A stretch of DNA of 64,000 bases from Hevea brasiliensis (taxonomy: Eukaryota > Streptophyta > Magnoliopsida > Malpighiales > Euphorbiaceae). The translations under genes and the position numbers were made by a program. Shown here piece after piece: positions 33,716 through 46,393 of this stretch (position 1 is the first letter of the stretch; each line of letters starts with the position of its first letter). The stretch covers positions 79,504,979-79,568,978 of the forward strand of contig NC_079501.1 of the NCBI RefSeq assembly GCF_030052815.1. The letters are read 5' to 3'. The notes under the pieces are model-generated. The model saw only the letters and a list, made by a program, of their open reading frames with translations. It had not been told where the DNA came from and ran no database searches.

Positions 33716-36161
33716 ATAATATTCAAAATAGTCATAATTTATTTCAATTGAAAAATTCAAAAGAAATAGTTGTTGTGCACAAACCTCTGATAACTGTCTC
33801 TTGGTCTTGACTCATTGTTTCCTTCCCTTTCCCTGAGTCTTTGCTAACTGAGAAACACAATTTGAAGTGTTTCAGTACTTAATTAAATTGTATCTAATGA
33901 TAATGCTTGATAATTAATTTTACTGAATTCTATTATTTGCTTAGTCAACCTAATATGTTGACCTTCGATGCATTCTAGGTAAAGTAGGTTTTAAGATTAC
34001 CAATATGTCACATTCGATAGTCTTTTAGGGTTGGTACATGTTACCAAATTCATTTCCATGTATCTTGCATTTTCTTGCAATTTGCTGGATTCCGGGATAC
34101 TAGTTTGACCTAGCCGGACGACCTAGTTCCCTCGGTTTTCGAGTTTTGGTCAAAACTAAAAACTTGTAGATCTATGTCTTATGGAACGCAGGGCAAAATT
34201 TCAGGTCATTCTGAGTTATGTAGACCAAGTTATGGTCATTTTACTATTGCTGGTCAAATTGCATCAAAATTGGTCACTTTAAGTCACTTTAGGTCATTTT
34301 AGGTTCGGCCAGTTTTTGGATCCTAACTTGTGCAAGCTGTTTGACTTACTTATGGTCATTTCTGGGCTTTGGTGTCTTCATAAGACTTGTAGATATGGGT
34401 CTTATCTATTCATGGTCAAAATTTCAGGTCAATTGGACCTGTTTTGAGTGAGGTATGGCCTAAACACTAACTGCTGCCCAAATGGTCAATTTTCAGGCCT
34501 CAATTGCACTTAATCCGGATTTGGTCATTTTTCAAGCTACCTTGCAAGCAGAATTTTGGCAAGTTTCCTTCATGAAAGTTGGCACATTTTGTGCCTAGTT
34601 TCACCTCCAATTGGTCTCATACCAATTGGAGCCACACACTTAAAGTTATAGGCCTAAATGCATACTGCCCTATTGCACTTTCTTTATTACTCATCAAAGC
34701 TCACTTTTAGCATTTACCAATTCACACATTCTTACCCAATCTGGTTTGTACCATAACCTAAACATATTTTACAACACATTATAGGTCATTTTGGCAGTTT
34801 ACAATTACATTCAATGTGCACCATAAAGTGCAGAATTTTTCAACTCAATTACAACAATTCAAGTACCTAACCATAACACTTTTACATGTTCAACTTCACA
34901 CCATCATACATACCCTCAAACTGCCATAACCACTATCACAATTCAACACCATTATTCCATAAACCAAGCATGAATTCCAGCATTCCTCAAGAGTTAACAA
35001 ACTGCCGCAATGGTACCTTTACATTCCATTAATTTCCAAGCTTCAAATTTCAATTCACATTTACATATACTAAGTATACATCACCCAAACAATTTCCTAC
35101 ACAATATACATTTAATCAATCATTTAATTCACCATTTACAAGCAAAAATAAACTGCCTTCAAAGTGTTTCCATGGCTGCCAAAAGTACACATCCCCCTTT
35201 AAACATCAAACCTCAAAAATCTCTCCATAATTCAAGTACCCATAACATTCTTACTAACTTTAATGAAGCACTAACCAAAAACACAAACTTACCACTTTGG
35301 AAACTCTTCAAAATCTCTCCAAAACTTGGTCTTCTTGCTGCCTATCTACTGCCCAAGTGGTGTAGAATAGTTTTTGTGAAGGAAGCTAGTGAAAAATGTG
35401 GCTAAATCATGGTTGCATGGCTTGGTTAAGCTTTGGCCATGGAGTATCTTCAATGGAGGTTCACGACTGAAATTTTGAGAAGTGAGGAAGATGACAATCT
35501 TCTGGTCCAAATTAATGAATAAGTGGTCCACTTTGGTGGGTGAGTGGAGCACTAAGGGCCTTTAATATTAGTTTATTCATAAATTTCATTTTCCCACATT
35601 TAACTCCCCATTTTTGCTATTTATATTAGGTACCACTAATTTAATTTTTCATTATATTTTCTAAGTGTAATATTATTTATTTTTAATGGAAATTTAGGTC
35701 AAAAGACAACTCGGGGTGTCAAATGACCACAATGCCCCTGTTCGGGTTGCATTCCCGATTTTTTGGTAACACCGGGTTTTATCCGTTTTTCGATTTCTCA
35801 CTTTTCTTTGTACTAATTAATTAATTTTTCTTTGATATTTCTAATGATATTTATACTTCAATTGATGTCTCTTTAAGTCCTAAAAGTATTTTTCAGGGTT
35901 CCCCGTGGTCCAGGGCTAGTCAACGGTCCACGCCGTGACTTCTCGGTGCGGTCACCCATCGCTAGGGTTCTCGGCTCGCTTAACTTGGTTACATTTATTT
36001 GCTATTATTTTTCCTTTGTTTTTCTTGTATTTTCTCTTCTCGTATTTCATTATTTTATGTCTCCTCACTCATATCGAAGTGTAGTTCTAGGCATCCTAGC
36101 TGTTCGGACAACACTGGTCATCGGAACAGTAGAATGCACTACCGAACATAGGGGTGTTACA

Positions 36162-38755
36162 AAATTAATGAGGGACATAGGAGGGATTATTCAATTGTTA
36201 TAATTATAAATAAAATTAAAATTATAATTAAGTATGATATTTTGTGAATAAGACAAATTTGACTAAGGAAGATAAAAATCTATTTACATACATCATCTAC
36301 CATCATCAAACTCATCATTTTCTTCTTCCTCTCATTTGGCCGCCCACCCTCTCTCACCTAAACCTCTATTTTTGCGTCACTTTAAGCTTCTAAACCCTAA
36401 CAATCTTCCATAATTTCCATATCAAATCAATAGAAAACATTGAATTAGCCTTTGATTTGAAGAAAGGAAGCAAGAAATCAAAGAAAATTGAAAGGATTGT
36501 GAAGAGGGAAAGCTAGCCAATTGAGGTGAGTGAAGATTCATACTTAATAACTTATGAATTTATAGATTTCAAGTTTTATTTTGGAAGTTTTGATGGAAAT
36601 TGCTTGAAATTGGGTATGATATGAAGAAGGGAAGATTTGGTCATGATGGTAGGATTTAGGGGTTTTGTATGTTGATGTAATTAATTTGATTCCTAGCTTG
36701 AATGAAGTAGTACGCATGATTAGGAACTTAAAATTGATTGAAATTGAAAAATGGCAATTAGGGTTTTTAAAATATTAGGGTTTTCATAGTAGAAGCATAT
36801 TTATTGCATTTATGGTTATATTATGACTATTGGAGGTGCATTTGTTAAGAAACATTAAAGATTTGGAGGAGAAATTAAGTGAATTGATGTGATGCCTTAA
36901 ATGCTAAATTTGGACAGCTTGAGTCTAGTGAGGTTATTTGCTTATAACTTGAGCTATGTAACTCTAATTGATGTGAAACTAACGAGAAATGAAAACTAAG
37001 ACAAAATGATAAAACTTTCATGCAGAACACTTGACTTGAAAATGGCCGAAAGATACCTCAATTAGGGCTAGAATCTGGTAATGCAAACCTAGAATCTGGA
37101 AAACTGATCAAATGAATAGTATGTACTTAATTGAGCATAGCTCACTTTACAAAAATCCAAATTGAGTGAATCTTGAACATGTGTAATCTTGAGACATAAG
37201 GGAATAATTCATGTGAAGACTATAATGTTAAATTTAGCTAGAAAAAATAAGTCTAGAAATCTAACTGGATTTTGGAATAGCCCTAGAAACCTGAGAAATT
37301 ATCACCTAAACAGTTTTGGCAAAATGATCATAACTTAAGTTACACAAATGAAAATTGAGTAATTCCAAAGTCACAATACATATAAGACATTTAACTACAA
37401 CTTCCATGTTTTGGCCTAGACCCAGATCTAGGGGAAAAATAGTTGAAATATTAGAATAAGTCAAAACTTCAAAATTGGAATTTCCTGCAACTCAACAATT
37501 TTGCCCTGTGACCTTCGGGTAGTAAATAGAGCATAACTTCCTTTGTACATCTCCAATTGAGGTGTTACAAAATTATTTGAAAACTTAAGACAAAGGCATA
37601 CAACTTTGTTTTAGAGACCTAGTAAAAATTATGGGTATAAAGTGCTCGGATGTTGGATGTAAATTCAGGTGAAAATCTAGAAAACCTGTGAATTGTAGGG
37701 TAAAACACCCGGAATAGTACCTAGTATTTTGACCATAATTAATGATCTAGACCTCCAAATTAAGTGATTCAAAATGGTAATTAAAGCTAAGAATAGATGA
37801 ACAACTTTCGTGAAGATTACTTTGATAAATTATGATTGGAACTAGGTTGAAATTGAGTTTAAATGTCACGTTCTAATGCTGCCCTGCAGTTTGGAATAGT
37901 TAGAATGAGTAGTTATCTTAGGAATTCATTAGGAATTTAATTGATTAGCTACTAGTGGAAGTTAGAATGAGTATTAAAACTTTTGAAATTGTGTATTTTC
38001 AGTGGAAAAGAGAACTTTGGAGTAAAGGGAGAATTAAGGCAAAGTAAGGAGATTAAGATAAGGTTTGTGCATAACTTGAATTTCTCTTGTGTTTTAAAAT
38101 TACAAATGAAACTAATGTGAATTTCCTTTGTATTTGAGAATTGTTTACATTGTTTTAAAAAATTTTAAACATTGAAAAGAATGTATTTTTGTGTTGAAAA
38201 GGAAGACATTGGCTGTTTATTTTATTATAGCAAGGGGGTGGCCAGATTGAATGCGATTTAGAAGTGCTTTGTGAAATTAATGTGTTGCTAATCTTATATA
38301 TTGAATTGTGATGATTTGAAATATAGTGATTTAAATGGAAATTATTTTAAATTGTTTTAAAACCATAGTTGGCATAGCAAACTTTGATTGTTCCCTCATT
38401 AATAACGATTAATGGGGTTGAGATTAATTTGTTACCTTCCCTTTCTGGCTTGCCAGTTGAGGTTGAGATAGGATGGGTGCACTCATATTTGCTAACTAGC
38501 TTTGCTTCCCCTAATAGTAATGGTTATGGGGTTGAGATAGCTTTGTCATGGTGTACAACACAGCATTGATCGTGAAATTTTGTGTCATGGCTTAAACTGT
38601 GTGATGTTGGCAACACAAATGATTTAAATTGTTTTAATAAATGTGTTAAGCAAATAAAAGAAATTATGGATGACAATTGTTGATGATTGAGAACATTCAT
38701 GCTGTTTTCCTATTTCATGGAAATTTGAATATCTTTAATACCTTACCATGATTTC
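36162..38755 (+). repeat. D 5' LTR, piece 2
   Basis: Matches 61335-63940 of the 3' LTR at high identity. It includes the ~195-bp degenerate repeat (anchors near 36953, 37134, 37330, 37532, 37735). Ends at ATTTC (38751-38755), the target copy of B. The frame 38384-38569 is shared with 63543 in the other LTR but shows no protein family. Confidence 0.88.
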
Positions 38756-39564
38756 TGATGTGAACCCTCAATAATTAGTAACTTGAAAACCCACATTCAA
38801 GAATTAAAGGAACAATATGGAAAGCACCAAATCAAGATGTATGAATTTGATTCTTTGAACCAAAGACAATCGATTGTGTAATTCAAAGAAAATATCAGAA
38901 ATGGGATTCTTGACCTAATTCATATGGAGAATGAATAAACCAAGAATATTATGCACATTAAACCTTGCAAGATAGAAATCTCAGCAAGTTAATGAGCTTT
39001 ACAAGAACAAAGGCAACAGCCAATTTACTCACTAATGGAGCAGAAACAATCTTTCATTAATATTCAAAGTGTGTCCTCCACCTCTCTCATTACACTTGTA
39101 TTTATAGCCTCTTGGCCCCAAAGCTAGAGACAAAAATATCCCTACTTTAGTAACAGCTACAAGGAGCTTTAAGTCCAAAAAGAAATTAATATATCAAAAG
39201 ACTAAAATGTCCCAACAAAAAGCAAACTTAATACAGCAGCAATAAGGGCATTTAAGTCCAAAAGAGAGGTTGTTATAACAGCAAGGAATAATCCTTCAAA
39301 AAGGTGCCAGCAGCATGGGTTGGATCTGGTGCATGCATGTCCACAGGATATTCCATGTAACCTAATGCTCCACATGACACCTGGTCACTTCCAAGCTTAA
39401 TTTTCACCAAATTTAATCCTTTATAATTTTCTTCATGTCATTCCAGCTTATAATCCTTGCTTCTCAAGATTTCACAAATTAAATTCTGAAGTGATTTAGC
39501 TCTAGCTCTAGTAATTGGACCTTGGATGAAATCCTTTGACGTGGATGTAGCTTGATTCTCATCA
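38756..39564 (-). repeat. 3' LTR of element B
   Basis: 809 bp. Its right ~127 bp encode the integrase C-terminus on the minus strand. Candidate TATA on minus at 39108-39117 (CTATAAATAC). Confidence 0.9.
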
Positions 39565-40031
39565 TTCCCCTCCGCTTCAAAAGGATTCGTCCTCGAATCT
39601 GTTCCTGCATCAACACAAGGAGATAAATCAGTAACATTAAAGGTGGCACTGGCATTATACTCACTGGGCAGGTTTATTTTGTAGGCATTATCATTAATTT
39701 TGGTCAGCACTTGGAAAGGTCCATCACAACTTGGTTGTAATTTTGATTTCCTTCGAGGGGGAAACCTCTCTTTGCGCAAGTGAACCCATACCCAATCTCC
39801 AGGTTGAAATGTAACTTTCTTCCTTCCTTTGTTGGCTTGACTAGCATATTTTTCATTTTTCTTTTCAATTTGAAGCTTGGCTTGTTCATGGATTTTCTTC
39901 ACCAATTCTGCTTTTCTTTTTCCATCTAACCTAGCAAGCTCGTTCACAGGCAAAGGTAAAAGGTCCAAAGGAGTTAAAGGATTGAAACCATACACAATTT
40001 CAAATGGAGAATAGCCAGTAGAAGAATGCAC
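39438..40031 (-). pseudogene. integrase C-terminal region of element B
   Basis: 197-codon frame: [67 protein letters not shown], then in the LTR GPITRARAKSLQNLICE. It ends DYKLE at a TGA where element C has Trp and continues for ~30 more residues (TGG to TGA), so B is shortened. Confidence 0.88.
39565..39577 (-). promoter_or_regulatory. polypurine tract of element B
   Basis: Minus strand AAGCGGAGGGGAA abuts the 3' LTR start (TGATGAGAATC). Confidence 0.8.
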
Positions 40032-40785
40032 ATTTCTATTGTATGCAAATTCAACAAGTGGAATGCAATCTTCCTATGACTTCAAATTTTGCTTAACCAC
40101 AACACGCAAAAGAGTAGTTAGTGTCCTATTTACTACTTCAGTTTGACCATTGGTTTATGCGTGACTAGTGGTGGAAAATAACAACTTGGTGCCCAATTTT
40201 CCCCATAAAACCTTCCAAAAATGACTAAGGAATTTAACATCCCTATCACTAACTAAACTCTTAGGTATGCCATGCAACCTAACAATATCTCTAAAGAATA
40301 AATTTGCAACATTTATAGCATCATCAGTTTTATGGCATGGAATAAAATGTGCCATTTTTGAAAATGTCAACAACAACAAAAATTGAATCATGGCCTTATT
40401 TAAACCTAGGTAATCCTAACACAAAATCCATAGACAAATTAACCCAAGGATCACTAAGGGTAGGTCAAGGTGTGTACAAACCTTGTGGCAAAACTCTAGA
40501 TTTAGCCTTAGCACACATAACACACCTAACACATACTCTTTCAACATCTCTTTTCATATTCGGCCAATAAAAATGTTCCTTTAACACATCTAAAGTTTTG
40601 GCAACACCAAAATGACCCATTAATCCACCAGCATGAGACTCATTCATGAGTAATTCACGCATGGAACTCTTAGGCACACATAATCTATTTTCTCTAAACA
40701 AAATATCCATCATGCCAATAAAACTTCTCAAAAGCATTCTTTTCACAAGCTGCATACACTCTAGCAAAGTCATCATCTTCAGCAT
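40032..40785 (-). pseudogene. integrase zinc domain and core of element B
   Basis: 40465-40785 holds the HHCC region: [32 protein letters not shown] and CVMCAKAKSRVLPQG. 40155-40391 has [35 protein letters not shown] and stops after STTSHA, just before the HPQTDGQTE block, so the catalytic Glu region is cut from the core by a stop. The segment with the first Asp (~40400-40460) is frame-shifted. Confidence 0.85.
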
Positions 40786-41926
40786 ATAATTCTTTCACAT
40801 ATTCGAATCCCAACAACTTTGCATCAAGAAGAGCAAGAAGGTTATACCTTCGAGATAAGGCATCAGCAACCACATTTTCTTTCCCATGTTTGTATTGAAT
40901 CACATATGGGAAGGTCTCAAGGAACTCAACCCATTTTGAATGATGCCTACTCAACTTATTTTGCCCCTTGATATGCTTTAATGACTCATAATCTGTGTGG
41001 ATGACAAATTGCTTTGGCCAAAGGTAATGTTGCCACGTTTCCAAGGCACGTACCAATGCATACAACTCTTTGTCATATGTAGAATAGTTCAAAGCTGCTC
41101 CATTAAGCTTCTCACTAAAGTATGCTATTGGTCTCTTATCCTGCATTAAAACGGCTCCAATACCTATTCCTGATGCATCACACTCAATCTCAAAAGTCTT
41201 AGAAAAATCAGGTAAAGCCAACACAGAAGTGGAACATAACATGTCTTTAATTTTGTAAAAAGCATCATCTTGTTTCTGTTCCCAAACAAAATTAACATTC
41301 TTTTTGAGAAGACCATTCAATGGTGCTGCAATGGTACTGAAATTCTTAATAAATCTTCTATAGAAACTAGCTAGTCCATGGAAACTACGTACTATAGATG
41401 CAGACTTTGGAATGGGCCAGTCTTTAATAGCTCTAAGTTTTTCATCATCAACTTCAACACCATTAGCACTAATGACAAATCCTAAAAAGACAACCTTTTT
41501 CATGCAAAATGAACATTTCTTCAAGTTAGCATATAACTTTTCCTTTCTTAACACATCAAATATAGCTCTTAAATGATGCATATGTTTATTCATGTCTCTA
41601 CTATAAGCCAATATATCATCAAAACAAACAACAATAAATTTTCCAATAAAAGCACACAACACATGATTCATCAATCTCATAAAAGTGCTAGGAGCATTAG
41701 TTAGCCCAAAAGGCATCACTAACCACTCATATAGTCCATGCTTTGTTTTAAATGCAGTTTTCCATTCATAACCTACTTTCATGCGAATTTGATGATATCC
41801 GCTTTTCAAGTCAATTTTGGTAAAAACACAAGCACCACAAAGTTCATCCAACATATCATCCAATCTAGGTATAGGATGGCAATATTTTACAGTGATTTTG
41901 TTGATCGCCCTACAATCCACACACAT
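40694..41926 (-). pseudogene. RT and RNase H of element B
   Basis: The longest open stretch of B (410 codons): [52 protein letters not shown], the catalytic box as CFDD rather than YFDD ([11 protein letters not shown], ~41617-41628), then [20 protein letters not shown]. RNase [49 protein letters not shown]. Ends in the integrase N-terminus at 40694. Confidence 0.9.
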
Positions 41927-41929
41927 GCG

Positions 41930-42500
41930 CTATGTGCCATCTTTCTTTAGTACCAAAAGGATGGGTACAACACAAGGTCTCATACTTTCTCTCACATAAC
42001 CCTTAGCTAGCAATTCCTTAACTTGCCTTTGTAATTCTTTGGTTTCTTCAGGGTTAGTTCTATAGGCTAGACGATTGGGAATAACTACTCTAGGTACAAA
42101 AATCAATCTGGTGCTCAATCCCTTGAATAGGTGGTAGTCTAGCCGGCATCTTCTCGGGTAGCACATCCTCATATTCCTGCAAAAGGGAGACAACAACACT
42201 AGGCAAATTGGGGTTAAGGTCAGATGAGGATAAACAAGAATCCTTGAGCACAATTAATAACATTTGCTTGTTGGCAAACATGGCATTCCTCACATCTCTT
42301 CCTTTAGCATACAAGCTTAATTTTCTCTCCCCCCTTTCCGCACAGCTCTCCTTTTGCACCGAAAGATTTACCTTTTTTAAGCACTCTTGGAATGTTTTTT
42401 TTACTCTCTTTTCTTTTCTCACAACAACCCTTGTCTTGCTCACTCACAACATTTTCACTCAATTTCTTTTCACTCCTTCTTTTCTTCTCTGCTCTCTTTT
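41930..42500 (-). pseudogene. RT N-terminus and charged linker of element B
   Basis: [53 protein letters not shown] and VRESMRPCVVPILLVLKKDG appear in two frames, so at least one frameshift lies near 42100. Upstream is the Lys/Glu/Ser-rich linker. Confidence 0.82.
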
Positions 42501-42515
42501 TGGCCACTTTTGATT

Positions 42516-43181
42516 TTACCTCACCCATTGCTTGTTAAGCCTTGTTTGGTCTTCATAAATATGTTTTGGTATCATAGGTGCCAAAATGATTTTCCTTCTA
42601 TTCATTTTAAAAGAATACCTATTTTTATACCCATCATGGATCACCTTTCTATCAAATTGCCATGGTCGGCCAAGTAATAAATGGCCTGCTTGCATTGGAA
42701 CCACGTCACACATAACCTCATCTTGATACTTTCCTATTGTAAAGGAAATCAGCACTTATTTTGTTACTTTCACCTCACCACATTCATTCAACTACTGCAA
42801 TTTATAGGGTCTAGGGTGTTTCAAAGTCCTCAGTCCTAATCTCTGCACCAAAATAGTACTAATAACATTGGCACAACTTCCCCCATTAATGATGACACTA
42901 CAAGCTTTGTCTTGGATAAGACACCTTGTATGGAAAATTATTTCTCTTTGCAATTCATCACCAACATCCTCCTTTACTTGAGTATTTAATGCTCTCATAA
43001 TCACTAGAGCACTTCCTTCAGCAGCATATTCTACCTCTGCATCCTCCTCCCCTGAAAATGTGGAATCACTCACAATTTCCTCCTCCGTTTCTATCTGACC
43101 ATTTTCTCTCATGACCATGACTCTCTTGTTAGGGCATTGAGAAGCTATGTGTCCACTGCCCAAACACCTAAAACACTTCAC
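42516..43181 (-). pseudogene. zinc knuckle and protease of element B
   Basis: KCFRCLGSGHIASQC, a complete CCHC knuckle, lies at the start (~43140-43181). An acidic stretch follows, then the protease motif as IINGGSCANVIS: the catalytic Asp codon is Asn (complement of 42885-42887, one G-to-A change). The fold continues with LISFTIGKYQDEVMCDVVPM and GHLLLGRPWQFDRKVIHDGY. A stop separates the halves near 42770. Confidence 0.87.
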
Positions 43182-43315
43182 ATCTCTATTTCAGGTAGTA
43201 GTTGCAACCTCGTTTCCTTTACTTTCTACAAATTTCTTCTCCACTTTCTTTTCCTTTTCCTCATTTTTCTTATATTTGCTAATAGCTCCCTATCCTCCTT
43301 ATTCCAGTTAGACTT

Positions 43316-44208
43316 CTAAGATGAAGAAGTACCTGCATTTCCTCTAAATTTTGACTTGCTTTTAAGTTGCCTTTCTACCTTCATAGCCATGTGGACCATA
43401 TCCTCCAACTCAACTAAGTGATGTAATTTAACAATATGAGCAATCTCCTTGTTTAGCCCATTCAAGAATCTAGCCATGGTGGCTTCTTTATCCTCCTCCA
43501 CATTTGCTCTAATCATAGCAATTTCCATTTCTTTATGATAATCTTCAACACTTTTAGAACCTTGAGTCAATCTTTGTAACCTCTGATGTAGCTCTCTATA
43601 GTAATGACTAGGAACAAATCTCTTCCTCATTATAATTTTCATCCCACCCCAGGTTGTAATTGATTGCTCATAATTTTTTCTTCTACTAATCAACACTTGA
43701 TCCCACCATACCAAAGCATAATCAGTAAATTCTAGTGCTGCTAACTTTACTTTCTTCTCCTCTGAATAGTGATGATAATCAAAGACAGCTTCTACCTTCC
43801 TTTTCCATTCTAGATACACATCCGGATCATTTTTCCCTTGGAAAGAAGGGATGCTTATTTTAATACTTTTGATATTGTCATCTACCCTATTCTCTCTCTT
43901 TCCTCTCTTCTTATCCTCCTATCCCCATTCTTCCTATCTTTAGCTCTTCTCTCATACTTACCCCTCCTAGGTCTTTCAACCTCAAAATCATAATTATCAG
44001 CCTCATCTTCATCAGATTCAACTACTGGAGGTACAAGATCCCTCCTATTTGGCCTTCTCTCATTTTGCCTATCTCTTTGCTCCCATCTTTCCAACCTATC
44101 TATGATTCCATTGCACACAACATTCATTCTTTCAAATAGTTGTCTGACAGCCTGCATATAGAATGGATTTTCACCTTCCCCCTCACTACCATCACCCTTT
44201 CTAGACAT
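43316..44208 (-). pseudogene. gag of element B
   Basis: ATG at 44206-44208 (MSRKGDGSEGEGENPFYMQA), Arg/Asp-rich N-terminus, frameshift near 43895, then the core YLEWKRKVEAVFDYHHYSEE, KVKLAALEFTDYALVWWDQV, RFVPSHYYRELHQRLQRLTQ, MARFLNGLNKEIAHIV, MVHMAMKVERQLKSK. Nearly the same protein as in element C. Confidence 0.88.
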
Positions 44209-45614
44209 ATTTTCAGACCTGTAAGAAAATGGTTAGTGTAAAGAAAACACCTCACTCACTCCCTTATGTGTTTGCACTCAACAGGGGACACTCCACTCGT
44301 GTTTAACTCAACAAGGCTTTTCCCCTCTTATGAACTCACCACTCTGTGCCTTTTACCTCTCTTGGCTATGTCCATAAGTACTTATCAAACTCAAGTAACT
44401 CAAACTAAGACTGTACTCACAAAAATTTAACACACAATAAAATTCTTGCACGTGACGGATCAAAACGAGTAATTAAGAAAGCAATAATGTGACTTAAGAA
44501 GTCAAAAAAAGAAAAGCTCAAGTATGGAAATGTAATGCAATAAGGAATCAAGAAAGAAGACACTAAAATAAAAGAGTAGTAAGCTGGAAAAGAGACAACC
44601 TAAAGAAGTGATATCAAGCTTAAATATCCAAGTTTATCACCAACTTATCACAACTACCAGCAGTTCACACAATACATTAAGAATTGTATCAATTTAGGAT
44701 CACCAAGCAAACGAGTGTATTTTGATCTAAAATTGAGTAGGCAAATGCAACCCAATACTGACGAATTGCTGTTAGAATTTCAGGCTTTTCTTGGTAGGTT
44801 TACTATGTAAACTAAATTTACTCGTGTCTGTCGCAAAATTTTGGTTCCCCACACAAATGGTTAAATTTTGAGTTGAGATTTAATTTAAGAATATCTCAAA
44901 TGTGGCATAAACAACATGTAAATTTTTAGAAATTTCTGGGCTAATTTGCTATGTGAACTTAATTTGATTGAGTCTGCCGTAAAATTTCAGTTCCCCACAC
45001 AAACGGTTGAATTTTAAGCTGAAATTTAATTTGGGAACTACTGAAATGGGGTATAAACACCCTATAAATTTTCAGAAATTTCTGGGTCTATTTGTTATGT
45101 GAACTTAATTTGATCGTGTCTGTTACAAAATTTTGGTTCAGCAGGCAAACAATATCAAACAACCCCTAAAATTTACACCCAATGTCTTAAACACACCCAA
45201 ATAATGTTGGTATAGTTTCAGGCCAAATAGGTAAGTCAAACTCAATGACCCAAATAAGCTCTCATGCTTGATATCAAAATGAAGGAAGCAAAATAGATAG
45301 CTAGAATAATGGCTTTGGCTAGATTAACCCAAAACCCTAAGATAAACTCAACAAAACAAATTTTAAAACAAACTGATCATACTAAACCCCAAGAGCTAAT
45401 TTCGGTCAAGCATACAATGAAAAAAAATGTGAATAACAGAAACACAATAAGAAGCAAAACAAGGTTTAGCAAGAAAGAACCAGGTGCCAGATGAAGAAGA
45501 AGAAGCAAATATGGAACTAGAGCCAAACAACAAATATGAAAAAGGCAACAAACACAAAGTAAGCACAAAGAATAAGAAGCAAACAGAGAATCTACCTTGT
45601 TTGGACGTCCCTTT
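44209..45614 (-). other. untranslated leader of element B
   Basis: About 1.4 kb between PBS and gag, as in A and C. Contains the 146-bp periodic repeat at 44760-45150. Small open frames (45309-45494, 45377-45676) have no homology. Confidence 0.7.
44760..45150 (-). repeat. 146-bp periodic leader repeat of element B
   Basis: Anchors AAAATTTTGG (or AAAATTTCAG) at about 44835, 44981 and 45127, spacing 146 and 146. Each unit has 'aatttctgggtt', 'tgctatgtgaacttaatttgat' and 'gtctgccg' boxes. Confidence 0.75.
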
Positions 45615-45626
45615 GCTCTGATACCA
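45615..45626 (-). promoter_or_regulatory. PBS of element B (tRNA-iMet type)
   Basis: Minus strand TGGTATCAGAGC, a perfect match to the usual iMet PBS, four bases from the LTR. Confidence 0.88.
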
Positions 45627-45630
45627 AAAC

Positions 45631-46393
45631 TGATGTGAACCCTCAAGTAATTGGTAACTTGAAAACCCACATTCAAGAATTAAAGGAATAATATGGAAAG
45701 CACCAAATCAAGATGTATGAATTTGATTCTGTGAACCAGCACAATCAGATTGCTGTGTAATTCAAAGAAAATATCAGAAATGGAATTCTTGGAGAATGAA
45801 TAAACCAAGAATATTATGCACATTAAACCTTGCAAGATAGAAACTCAGCAAGTTAATGAGCTTTACAAGAACAAAGGCAATAGCCAATTTACTCACTAAT
45901 GAAGCAGAAACAATCTTTCATTGATATTCAAAGTGTGTCCTCCACCTCTCTCATTATACTTGTATTTATAGCCTCTTGGCCCCAAAGCTAAAGACAAAAA
46001 TATCCCTAATTTAGTAACAACTGTAAGGAGCTTTATGTCCAAACAGAAATTAATCTATCAAAAGACTAAAATGTCCCAATAAAAAGCAAACTTAATACAG
46101 CAGCAATAAGGGCATTTAAGTCCAAAAGAGAGGTTGTTATAACAGCAAGGAATATTCCTTCAAAAAGGTGCCAGCAGCATGGGTTGGATCTAGTGCATGC
46201 ATGTCCACAAGTTATTCCATATAACTAATGCTCCACATGACACCTGGTCACTTCCAAGCTTAATTTTCACCAAATTTCCAGCTTATAATCCTTGCTCCTC
46301 AAGATTTCACAAATACAATTCTAAAGTGATTTAGCTCTAGCAATTGGACCTTGGATGAAATCCTTTGGCATAGATGTAGCTTGATATTCATCA
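45631..46393 (-). repeat. 5' LTR of element B
   Basis: 763 bp, matches 38756-39564 with several small deletions, including one in the C-terminal coding part. Candidate TATA on minus at 45962-45971. Confidence 0.9.

Larger units (their letters stand above)
32099..36161 (-). mobile_element. solo LTR X, Tekay/Del-like, opposite orientation (4063 bp)
   Basis: Bounded by TGTCACACCC and GTGTTACA with perfect target copies AAATT (32094-32098 and 36162-36166). Read on the minus strand it starts TGTAACACCCC and ends like E, so it is an LTR of the E family. No PBS, gag or pol inside, hence a solo LTR left by recombination between the two LTRs of a full element. The D 3' LTR (61335-61339) keeps the unoccupied site. 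It holds an 84-bp tandem repeat, a 69-bp duplication and the twin hairpin. Open frames in it (32331-32519, 35010-35405, 35946-36203) show no homology. Confidence 0.88.
38756..46393 (-). mobile_element. full-length CRM-like chromovirus, element B
   Basis: 7638 bp on the minus strand with LTRs 38756-39564 and 45631-46393 (TGATGTGAACC...TCATCA on +) and perfect target copies ATTTC (38751-38755 and 46394-46398). PBS, PPT, gag, zinc knuckle, protease, RT, RNase H and integrase are in Ty3/gypsy order, and the integrase C-terminus runs into the 3' LTR. Same family as C. Many frameshifts, a lost protease Asp and a changed RT motif make it inactive. Confidence 0.92.

Noticed and set aside
35010..35405. 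131-codon open frame in solo LTR X
   Set aside because: Low-complexity His/Asn/Leu-rich translation of AT-rich LTR DNA, not kept in the related E and D LTRs.
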